Assembly (NCBI RefSeq): GCF_004210295.1
Contig: NZ_SDAK01000001.1
Span: 1,178,001-1,242,000 of the forward strand
Source: Lactococcus sp. S-13
GTDB lineage: Bacteria > Bacillota > Bacilli > Lactobacillales > Streptococcaceae
Reading direction: 5' to 3'
DNA length: 64,000 nucleotides
In this document: piece by piece, positions 57,016-64,000 of the stretch
Layout of the letters: every line of letters starts with the position of its first letter
How positions within the stretch are numbered: position 1 is the stretch's first letter
The notes under the pieces: model-generated
Seen by the model: the letters and a program-made list of their open reading frames with translations, nothing else
Databases searched by the model: none
Told to the model about the DNA's origin: nothing
Made by a program: the position numbers and the translations under genes

Positions 57016-58360
57016 GATGCCAGCGCACTCCTTCTTTCGTGTCTTCAAGCACAATACCTTGGGCTTTCAATTGATCACGAATCTCATCTGATTTGGCAAA
57101 ATCACGCATTTCACGCGCAACTTGGCGCGCTTCAATGAGCTGTTCAATTTCGCTATCCAAATCTTTTTCACTATCAAATTTGATACCTAAGATTTCCAAT
57201 ACTTGATCAAAAAATGCTATTACTTCTGGTCCATTATTACCTTTATTGATCCAAGAAATAAAATCATAGAAGACCGTCATGCCGTTGGCAATATTAAAAT
57301 CTTCATCCATTGCAGCTTGAAAGTCAGTTTGAAAATTTTGTAAAGCGGACAAATCCGTCAGTAAATTCTCTGCACCAGAGAGATTTCGGTAAGCATTTTC
57401 GATTTTTTTGATGTTATTTTCAGCATCTTGTAAAGCTTCTGAGGTAAAATTCACGGGACGACGATAGTGGGTTGTTGCCAAGAAAAAGCGAAGAACACGC
57501 GGATTGACCATTTGTAATAGCTCGTGAACTGTTGTAAAATTCCCAAGGGATTTCGACATTTTTTCGCCGTCAACATTGACAAAACCATTATGCATCCAAT
57601 AATTCGCAAATTTTTGTCCTGTCTTAGCCTCAGATTGGGCAATTTCGTTGGTGTGATGCGGAAATTCTAAGTCTGCACCACCACCGTGAATATCAATCGT
57701 ATTCCCTAAAAGTGAGGTAGCCATCACAGAGCATTCAATATGCCAGCCAGGACGCCCCGCTCCCCAAGGTGCTTGCCATGAAACTTCTCCTGTCTTCGCC
57801 GTTTTCCAAAGGGCAAAATCAGCTGGAGACTCTTTGCGGGAGGTTTCTTCATCCGTCCGACCAGAAGCCCCATCTAAAAGCTCTGCCAAGTTTTTATTGG
57901 CTAATTTAGCATAATCTTTCGATTTCGCCACACGAAAATAAACATCTCCTTGCGCAACATAAGCGTAGCCTTTATCAATCAATTCTTGGATGAATTCAAT
58001 CATTGGTGCAATGAATTCACTTGCTTTGGGATTTTGGTTAGCTCGTTTAACATTCAGTGCATCAGTGTCTTCGTAAAAAGCTTTAATATAGCGTTCAGAA
58101 AAAGCCGTTGTACTAATTTGTTCAGCGTTAGCCCCATTGATAATTTTATCATCAAGATCAGTGAAGTTGGAGATGTAATTCACTTCAAAACCACGATACT
58201 CCATGTATTTGCGAATTACATCAAAAGCAACGACTGAACGCGCATTTCCGACGTGGATATAATTATAAACGGTCGGCCCACAGACGTACATTTTCACTTT
58301 CCCTGTTTCGATAGGTTGAAATGTTTCGAGTTGACGCGTATAAGTATTATAAATTTTCAT
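57008..58360 (-). CDS. cysS: Cysteinyl-tRNA synthetase
   Basis: 450 residues, class I. HIGH-like [15 protein letters not shown], zinc Cys in CGPTVYN and [16 protein letters not shown] in [12 protein letters not shown] near residue 270. C-terminal anticodon-binding helical bundle. A dispersed motif (CGTCAGTAAATTCTCTG) lies in the coding sequence near 57355, encoding LTDL residues. Confidence 0.97.
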   Translation of the reverse strand: MKIYNTYTRQLETFQPIETGKVKMYVCGPTVYNYIHVGNARSVVAFDVIRKYMEYRGFEVNYISNFTDLDDKIINGANAEQISTTAFSERYIKAFYEDTDALNVKRANQNPKASEFIAPMIEFIQELIDKGYAYVAQGDVYFRVAKSKDYAKLANKNLAELLDGASGRTDEETSRKESPADFALWKTAKTGEVSWQAPWGAGRPGWHIECSVMATSLLGNTIDIHGGGADLEFPHHTNEIAQSEAKTGQKFANYWMHNGFVNVDGEKMSKSLGNFTTVHELLQMVNPRVLRFFLATTHYRRPVNFTSEALQDAENNIKKIENAYRNLSGAENLLTDLSALQNFQTDFQAAMDEDFNIANGMTVFYDFISWINKGNNGPEVIAFFDQVLEILGIKFDSEKDLDSEIEQLIEARQVAREMRDFAKSDEIRDQLKAQGIVLEDTKEGVRWHRE

Positions 58361-58531
58361 TGTATTTCCTTTTTAACCTTCCTCATATAATCACAGAAAT
58401 GAGGAGCTAGCCTCCTAATCAATAAAGTGAAGGCATCGCTAAGTCTCTAGACTAAAATAAGAGTTCTGATTGTATTGGTCAGTGATTTTTAGAGGTAAGT
58501 GACCCTTATAACTCATTTTATTATTTTTTTC

Positions 58532-59131
58532 TCATAAATGTGAGGAATGATAAGAGGCTTCACGCCGTTCTTCTATTGTCGTGATTTGAAGGCTATCTTT
58601 CTTGCCGTTGATTCGGACAACTTTGGCAGGAATACCAACGACCGTCACATTAGCAGGAACGTCTGACACCACAACAGCACTGGCGCCCACTTTGGCATTT
58701 TGCCCGATTTCAATTGGGCCAAGCAGCTGTGCGTGTGCTGAAATCAGCGCCCCTTGGCGAACAGTTGGATGACGTTTTCCTTTGTCTTTTCCAGTCCCAC
58801 CTAATGTGACGCCATGATATAATTTGACATTTGTCTCCACAATCGCTGTTTCGCCAATCACTAGCCCAGAACCATGGTCAATAAAGACGCCGTAGGCGAT
58901 TTGTGCGCCGGGATGAATTTCAATTTGCGTCCAAAAGCGCCAAAATTGGGAATGCATCCGTGCTAGAAGTTTTATATGATGTCGCCAAAGCCAATGCGAA
59001 ATTCGATGGGCTGCTAACGCCTTTACACCGGGATAGGTCAATAGAACTTCTAAGGCTGTGCGTGCCGCTGGATCATTTTCTTTGGTCACCCGAATGGCTT
59101 CTCGCCAAAAACCTTTCTTTTGCTTATTCAT
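58532..59131 (-). CDS. cysE: Serine O-acetyltransferase
   Basis: 199 residues. Left-handed beta-helix hexapeptide repeats (IEIHPGAQIAYGVFIDHGSG, LYHGVTLGGTGKDKGKRHPT, IGQNAKVGASAVVVSDVPAN) with catalytic His-Asp. First step of cysteine synthesis. The placement before cysS is conserved in lactococci and streptococci. The C-terminal tail (ERREASYHSSHL) may include the cysteine-synthase docking end. Confidence 0.96.
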   Translation of the reverse strand: MNKQKKGFWREAIRVTKENDPAARTALEVLLTYPGVKALAAHRISHWLWRHHIKLLARMHSQFWRFWTQIEIHPGAQIAYGVFIDHGSGLVIGETAIVETNVKLYHGVTLGGTGKDKGKRHPTVRQGALISAHAQLLGPIEIGQNAKVGASAVVVSDVPANVTVVGIPAKVVRINGKKDSLQITTIEERREASYHSSHL

Positions 59132-59243
59132 TTTTTCTCACTTTGTTAAAAAATACTCATAGTAAATTATACCATAAGTATTGTTGGTCTGGTTGACCGC
59201 AAAAATGAGCGTCCTTCCAGCTAATTTATTTCTACATCCACTT

Positions 59244-60014
59244 TTAGTTTTTGCCTAACTCCGCCCAAGAAATCATTGAGTTTTGAACCTCTTCTTGCGA
59301 ATAGTCCAAAGGATTGACAGTAATTCCTACTGTTTGACCAAAATCATTTGTAAATTCCTCTGTTGGGTGCAGTAATTCTGATAATTTCAAGAGCAAAACT
59401 TGGCCATTATTTTCTTTGAATGCTTTACTGAAATAATCTTCGTCATGCCATTTTGCTAAGCTGTCCAAGTTGTCAAAAAGTGGGACATACTCCGCATTTT
59501 CTTTCGTCATTAAATTCGGGAAAGTTCTTTTGCCGTCAGTCGTGATAAAAGTTGGGACAAAATAGTATTTATCAGCTTGCTGTGCAGCTAAATTTTCAGG
59601 GCTAAAAACCTTGTTCAAGATTTCTGTATAATGAATCAAGAATTTCATCAATTCTGGTGTACCAAAATACACTGTGTTGCCTGCATCTTCGTCTTGAGGT
59701 AATTTAGGATTGATTGCGATGATATCAATGTCTGTTTCCATGAGCTGATCCAAAATGTCAATCAATGAATGAAGTTCCCATTCTGCTTCAATATTTTCTA
59801 ATTCGGAAGTGAAAACGTCTAATTCTTTTTCCGTTGTAAAAACGGGCAAAGCTTTATGTTCATCCATCGGGACAAAGAAGATACTTTTTGGTGCTAAGAC
59901 AGGAAATTGGTGAAGGGCATATACTAGAGATAAGTCTTCCATGAAAGATCCTGGATTTTCAAGAGATAAACGTAAACGTTCATCTAATTCTGGATTGATA
60001 TTATATTGAGACAT
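59244..60014 (-). CDS. SseB-family protein
   Basis: 256 residues, two SseB-like domains: FFVPMDEHKALPVFTTEKEL and YYFVPTFITTDGKRTFPNLM. SseB proteins are cytoplasmic and of unclear role in Gram-positives. It lies between pnp and cysE on the same strand, an arrangement seen in related genomes. Confidence 0.8.
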   Translation of the reverse strand: MSQYNINPELDERLRLSLENPGSFMEDLSLVYALHQFPVLAPKSIFFVPMDEHKALPVFTTEKELDVFTSELENIEAEWELHSLIDILDQLMETDIDIIAINPKLPQDEDAGNTVYFGTPELMKFLIHYTEILNKVFSPENLAAQQADKYYFVPTFITTDGKRTFPNLMTKENAEYVPLFDNLDSLAKWHDEDYFSKAFKENNGQVLLLKLSELLHPTEEFTNDFGQTVGITVNPLDYSQEEVQNSMISWAELGKN

Positions 60015-60097
60015 ATTTTTGGGCTGACAGTATCCGTCAGTGATAGAGAAATTACTGACGAAACTATTTTTACAGCTTTTCCATGTTAAAACTCAGC

Positions 60098-62389
60098 TTA
60101 TTCTGGTTTTTTTGTTGAAAGTTCTGGAAATTCATTATCAAAATGTGATTTGCGTTCACGACGTTCAAAATTATGGTTTCCAGTGTTGCCGTTACGCTCG
60201 TTATTGCGATTGTTGCGGTCATTACCATTGCGACGATTGCCGTTTTCACGACGCTCACGTGGTTTACGTTCAGGCTCAACATAGCCTTCTGGTTTTTCAA
60301 GCAGCGCGCGCATAGAGGCATCGACACGACCTTTGTCGTCAATTTTCATGATTTTGACTTCAACGATATCGCCTAATTTAACGATATCTTCAACTTTTTC
60401 TGTTCTTGCCCAAGCCATCTCTGAAATATGCACCATCGCGTCTTGTTTACCAAAGAGATTGACAAAAGCCCCAAAACTTTCAATTCTGACTACTTTAGCT
60501 TGGTAAATATCACCCACTTTAGCTGTGCGAACAAGTTCGGCAATAATTTCTTTCGTCCGATCAATTGCTGCTTGATCAGAAGAGAAGATTGAACAAAGTC
60601 CCTCATCGTTGATGTCAATTTTCACGCCAGTTTCAGCAATAATCTTGTCAATTTGTTCGCCGCCTTTACCGATGACCACTTTGATTTTATCCACAGGGAT
60701 AACAATCGTGTCAATTTTCGGTGCAGATGGAGCCAATTCTTTGCGTGGTTCAGCGATAGTTGCTTCAATGACGTCAAGAATTTGGAAACGAGCTGTTTTA
60801 GCTTGCGCCAGCGCTTCGGCAAGGATTTCAGGCGTAATGCCTGAGATTTTAATATCCATTTGCAACGCTGTAATCCCATCACGCGTCCCTGCTACTTTGA
60901 AGTCCATGTCACCAAAGTGATCTTCCAAACCTTGAATGTCGGTCAAGACTGTATAATTTGTCCCGTCAGAAATCAAGCCCATCGCAATCCCAGCCACAGG
61001 AGCTTTGATTGGCACACCACCAGCCATCAGGGCAAGTGTACCCGCACAGATAGAAGCTTGTGAAGACGAACCGTTAGATTCCAAGACTTCAGCCACCAAA
61101 CGAATCGCGTAAGGGAATTCCTCTAAAGAAGGCAATACTTGTGCCAAAGCGCGTTCACCGAGCGCCCCGTGACCAATTTCACGACGTCCTGGCGCGCCAT
61201 AACGGCCTGTTTCCCCAACTGAATATTGTGGGAAATTGTAATGGTGCATAAAGCGTTTTTTATATTCGTCAGCAAGCCCATCAATGATTTGAGCTTCGTT
61301 CATTGGTGCCAAAGTCAAAGTTGACAAAGCTTGTGTTTGTCCGCGTGTGAACAAGCCTGTACCATGCGTGATATTGCGTGGTGTAAAATCAATTTCAGCA
61401 TCCAAAGGACGAATTTCATCAACTTTACGACCATCAGGACGGACTTTGTCCTCCGTAATCAAACGACGGACTTCGGCGTGTTCCATCCCTTCCAAGATTT
61501 CGGCAACGTCACGCATGATTGTCGTAAAATTATCAGCATTTTCATATTTTTGTGCGTATGCAGCGTTGACAGCGTCTTTAACCGCTTGAGTAGCTGCTTC
61601 ACGCGCCAGTTTTTCTTCCACTTGAACAGCTTTTTGTAAATCTGAATTGTAGGCTGCGATAATTTCAGCTTTCAAGCTTTCGTCAACTTGTAAAAGTTCA
61701 ACTTGGGCTTTTGCTTTACCAACTTTTGCTACGATTTCATTTTGGAAAGCAATCAATTCTTTGACCGCATTGTGACCTACCAAAAGCGCACCCAGCATGA
61801 CTTCTTCTGACAATTCTTTGGCGCCGGACTCAACCATGTTAATCGCATTGATATTACCAGCTACTGATAATTCCAAGCTTGACGCTTCTTGTTGAGCAAC
61901 TGTTGGGTTGATGATGTATTCGCCATCGACATAAGCGACCTCAACACCAGCGATAGGCCCATCAAAAGGAATGTCAGAAATGGCAAGGGCCAAAGATGAA
62001 CCAAACATTGCCGCCACTCGACCAGAAGCATTTTCATCATAAGAAAGGACAGTGTTAATCACTTGAACTTCGTTGCGGAAACCCTCGGCAAACATTGGAC
62101 GAATCGGACGGTCAATCAAACGCGCTGTCAAAGTCGCATCAGTTGACGGACGCGCTTCACGTTTGTTAAAGCCACCAGGGAATTTACCAGCAGCGTACAT
62201 TTTTTCTTCATAGTTCACTTGCAAGGGGAAGAAATCGCCCGTTGCCATTTTACCCATTGTTGCCGCAGTCAAAACCGTCGTGTCACCGTAGCGTACAACC
62301 ACAGCACCATTAGCCTGTTTAGCCACCTGCCCTGTTTCAACAGTCAAAGTTCGTCCTGCAAACTCAATTGAAAATGTTTCTTTAGACAT
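60098..62389 (-). CDS. pnp: Polynucleotide phosphorylase
   Basis: 763 residues. Phosphorolytic 3'-5' exoribonuclease. Two RNase PH domains ([20 protein letters not shown] with FFRR-like loop; [40 protein letters not shown]), a KH domain ([18 protein letters not shown]) and S1 domain ([20 protein letters not shown]). The C-terminal tail (residues ~700-740) is Arg/Asn-rich ([20 protein letters not shown]), typical of lactic acid bacteria. An unusual tandem array fills its leader. Confidence 0.97.
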   Translation of the reverse strand: MSKETFSIEFAGRTLTVETGQVAKQANGAVVVRYGDTTVLTAATMGKMATGDFFPLQVNYEEKMYAAGKFPGGFNKREARPSTDATLTARLIDRPIRPMFAEGFRNEVQVINTVLSYDENASGRVAAMFGSSLALAISDIPFDGPIAGVEVAYVDGEYIINPTVAQQEASSLELSVAGNINAINMVESGAKELSEEVMLGALLVGHNAVKELIAFQNEIVAKVGKAKAQVELLQVDESLKAEIIAAYNSDLQKAVQVEEKLAREAATQAVKDAVNAAYAQKYENADNFTTIMRDVAEILEGMEHAEVRRLITEDKVRPDGRKVDEIRPLDAEIDFTPRNITHGTGLFTRGQTQALSTLTLAPMNEAQIIDGLADEYKKRFMHHYNFPQYSVGETGRYGAPGRREIGHGALGERALAQVLPSLEEFPYAIRLVAEVLESNGSSSQASICAGTLALMAGGVPIKAPVAGIAMGLISDGTNYTVLTDIQGLEDHFGDMDFKVAGTRDGITALQMDIKISGITPEILAEALAQAKTARFQILDVIEATIAEPRKELAPSAPKIDTIVIPVDKIKVVIGKGGEQIDKIIAETGVKIDINDEGLCSIFSSDQAAIDRTKEIIAELVRTAKVGDIYQAKVVRIESFGAFVNLFGKQDAMVHISEMAWARTEKVEDIVKLGDIVEVKIMKIDDKGRVDASMRALLEKPEGYVEPERKPRERRENGNRRNGNDRNNRNNERNGNTGNHNFERRERKSHFDNEFPELSTKKPE

Positions 62390-62441
62390 TTGTTACCTCA
62401 TAAAATATTTATTTTTACGCATTTCTAAACAAAAATCAATC

Positions 62442-62750
62442 CGTCAGCAATTTCTCTAGACTCAATACCTAAAATTCAATTACGTCAGCAATTTCTCTAG
62501 GCTCAGTACCTAAAATTCAATTGCGTCAGCATTTTCTCTAGGCTCAGCACCTAAAATTCAATTGCGTCAGCATTTCCTCTAGGCTCAATACCTAAAATTC
62601 AATTACGTCAGCATTTTCTCTAGGCTCAGCACTTAAAATTCAATTACGTCAGCATTTTCTCTAGGCTCAGTACCTAAAATTCAATTACGTCAGCATTTTC
62701 TCTAGGCTCAGCACTTAAAATTCAATTGCGTCAGCATTTTCTCTAGACTG
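62442..62750 (-). repeat. Eight-copy 41-bp tandem array in the pnp leader
   Basis: CGTCAG recurs at 62442 and every 41 bp to 62729. Each unit is the dispersed motif CGTCAGCATTTTCTCTAG plus GCTCAG(T/C)ACCTAAAATTC. Copies vary at a few bases (for example GACTCAATA in the first). It occupies most of the 400 nt between the likely promoter and the pnp ATG. Outside the array the gap shows no other feature. Confidence 0.95.
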
Positions 62751-62787
62751 ACAAATTCATTTTTGTATAGAACAACACGTATGTCCC

Positions 62788-62793
62788 ATTATA
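62788..62793 (-). promoter_or_regulatory. pnp promoter (-10)
   Basis: TATAAT on the minus strand just after the terminator of the upstream gene; -35 not clear. If used, the leader contains all eight repeats. Confidence 0.5.
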
Positions 62794-62808
62794 CTACATT
62801 TTAGCAAA

Positions 62809-62834
62809 GAAAAAAAGGCTCGCGGAGAGCCTTT
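62809..62834 (-). terminator. Terminator of the lipoprotein gene
   Basis: AAAGGCTC-gcgg-AGAGCCTTT then T run on the minus strand. Confidence 0.85.
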
Positions 62835-62853
62835 CTTTAGAATCAAGTATGAA

Positions 62854-64000
62854 TTAGTTAGCTGCTTTAACCGCAGTTTCACCAGTTACTTTAAATTGGT
62901 TAGCCACTGGAAGTGCTTTGTAAGCATCAAGTTGTTCTTGTGTTGCAAAGTAGAGGTTACCAGTGATTGTAGAAACAGAAACTTCACCTGAAGCATCTTT
63001 CATTCCACGAGATTGAAGTGAAGCATCTTTACCAACATAAACGTCACCTTTGACATTACCACCTTCAAAGTCAGTTGCAGGTGAATTAACAATCAAGCGA
63101 TCAACAGTCAAAGTGAATGTTTTTGTAAGTTGGTGTGCTTCATTTGTTGTTGCCAAAGCAATTGTACGTTGAACAGCACCAGCTTCATTCAAGAAGATTC
63201 CGTCAACAGTGATATCTTTACCAGAAGCGTCAACATCGCCTTTAGCAGCTACAAGCCAAGCACCATTTTTACCAAGCGCTTTAGTCAATACTGAAGCATC
63301 TGTTGTACCAGTTGTTGCACCAGTTTCAGTGTCAGCACCATTACCTTTGAATGTATAAGTTACATTTCCGTGAGCGCCAGCAGTGATTGCACCAGCTTCA
63401 AAGCTTACTACATCACCTTTAACTACTGAAGTTGTACCCGTTACTTTAACTTTTTGAGCTTCTGGAAGTTTATTGTAAGCATCAAGTAAGTCTTGGCTAG
63501 CAAATGTCAAGTTACCGTCAATTGTAGCTTGTCCTTCAACACCTTGTCCAGATTGTCCGTGGAAACCAGCTGCAAAGACATCAACATTCCCTTTAACTGT
63601 ACCATTTGAAATGTAGAAACCTGGTGATTTAACTTCGATTTTATCTACTGTCAATGTGTAGCGTTCTGTTACTTTACGGTTGCTGTCTTGGTTATAAATC
63701 GCCAATTTACGAGCAACAACATTATCGCCCAAGAACAAACCTTCAACTGTCAAAGTTTTTCCAGAAGCATCCATATCGCCTTTAGTTGCATTCAACCAAG
63801 CGCCATTTTTAGCAAATCCTTTTTGCAAATCTGCAAAACTATTCGTTCCAGCTGTTGCACCTGCAAAAACTTCAGCTTTTGAAGATTGCGATGTTTTGTT
63901 GTCAGAACTTGAGTTTGAGTTTGAGTTGTTGCCGCAAGCCGCAAGCAAAGCAACTGAAAGCGCAGAAACTGCGAGAAGTGAGATGACTTTAGTTTTTTTC
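62854..64000 (-). CDS. Lipoprotein with two tandem domains, 5' end outside window
   Basis: The frame is open to the window edge; the visible N-terminus KKTKVISLLAVSALSVALLA then AC is a lipoprotein signal with lipobox LAAC, so only one or two codons are missing. A Ser/Asn linker follows. Two ~150-residue repeats (each with NGAWL-K-GD-DASGK-TVEGLFL and GN-FA-Q-LDAY-LP) make up the rest. Extracellular, membrane-anchored by lipid; function unknown. ORFs beginning at LLAAC would miss the signal. Confidence 0.85.
   Translation of the reverse strand, partial: KKTKVISLLAVSALSVALLAACGNNSNSNSSSDNKTSQSSKAEVFAGATAGTNSFADLQKGFAKNGAWLNATKGDMDASGKTLTVEGLFLGDNVVARKLAIYNQDSNRKVTERYTLTVDKIEVKSPGFYISNGTVKGNVDVFAAGFHGQSGQGVEGQATIDGNLTFASQDLLDAYNKLPEAQKVKVTGTTSVVKGDVVSFEAGAITAGAHGNVTYTFKGNGADTETGATTGTTDASVLTKALGKNGAWLVAAKGDVDASGKDITVDGIFLNEAGAVQRTIALATTNEAHQLTKTFTLTVDRLIVNSPATDFEGGNVKGDVYVGKDASLQSRGMKDASGEVSVSTITGNLYFATQEQLDAYKALPVANQFKVTGETAVKAAN

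Noticed and set aside
58361-58531. Possible T-box upstream of cysS
   Set aside because: Only AGGAG-gctag-CTCCT and other small stems are present; no specifier loop or T-box sequence.
62442-62750. CRISPR array
   Set aside because: The 41-bp units are near-identical throughout with no unique spacers, and no cas genes are present.

Overview
The window is a low-GC Firmicutes chromosome, almost certainly a Lactococcus. Evidence for this is the L-Lys-type murE beside a murJ-like flippase, pepO, pepT, pflA, adhA, a DUF1803 gene beside ppaC, the dinG-ypmB-aspB-asnS block, the pnp-sseB-cysE-cysS-mrnC block and the infC-rpmI-rplT operon. Species is not decidable here. Most genes lie on the minus strand.

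Layout. 1-3619: rpoB (3' end outside the window) with its promoter and a leader hairpin that looks like an attenuator. 3651-5193: a divergent pair, a CodY-like protein that has only the ligand-binding half and an XRE/S24-fold regulator whose catalytic Ser is replaced. 5227-24164: core metabolism, peptidases, envelope and repair genes (atl, pepO, murJ, murE, adhA, recQ, a YjeM-type permease, pepT, ppaC, pflA, a CorC-type protein, an AI-2E-type membrane protein). 24374-31863: a 7.5-kb integrated element bounded by 23-bp perfect direct repeats. It has a tyrosine integrase, a Rha-like regulator operon, and a cargo zone with a GIY-YIG nuclease protein, a 540-residue CxCG protein, a coupled two-gene cassette and a possible structured RNA. 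31994-47204: GNAT, a uracil-DNA-glycosylase-like gene, uvrA, a frameshifted amino-acid permease, thiN, asnS, aspB, ypmB and dinG. 47409-64000: usp, a DUF2156 membrane protein, rplT-rpmI-infC, mnmG, cysS-cysE, pnp and a duplicated-domain lipoprotein cut by the window edge.

The most unusual content lies between and in front of genes. (1) The uvrA start region (RBS, ATG and first 12 codons) is present five times, in four upstream 126-bp tandem units that each end as a 21-codon decoy ORF. (2) The broken permease is preceded by a good promoter, a 14-residue leader peptide rich in Phe/Tyr/Trp codons and a strong terminator, which is a classic attenuation layout for an aromatic amino-acid transporter. 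The gene itself is out of frame at a six-G run. (3) A short motif, roughly CGTCAGYAAWTTTCTCTRG, recurs dozens of times on both strands, in inverted pairs behind genes, in coding linkers, and as an eight-copy 41-bp tandem array in front of pnp. (4) An orphan promoter-terminator unit near 49.8-50.0 kb encloses only a 23-codon ORF. Start codons were moved from the longest reading frame wherever a ribosome binding site or family length argued for it. All family names come from reading the sequences; nothing was searched.
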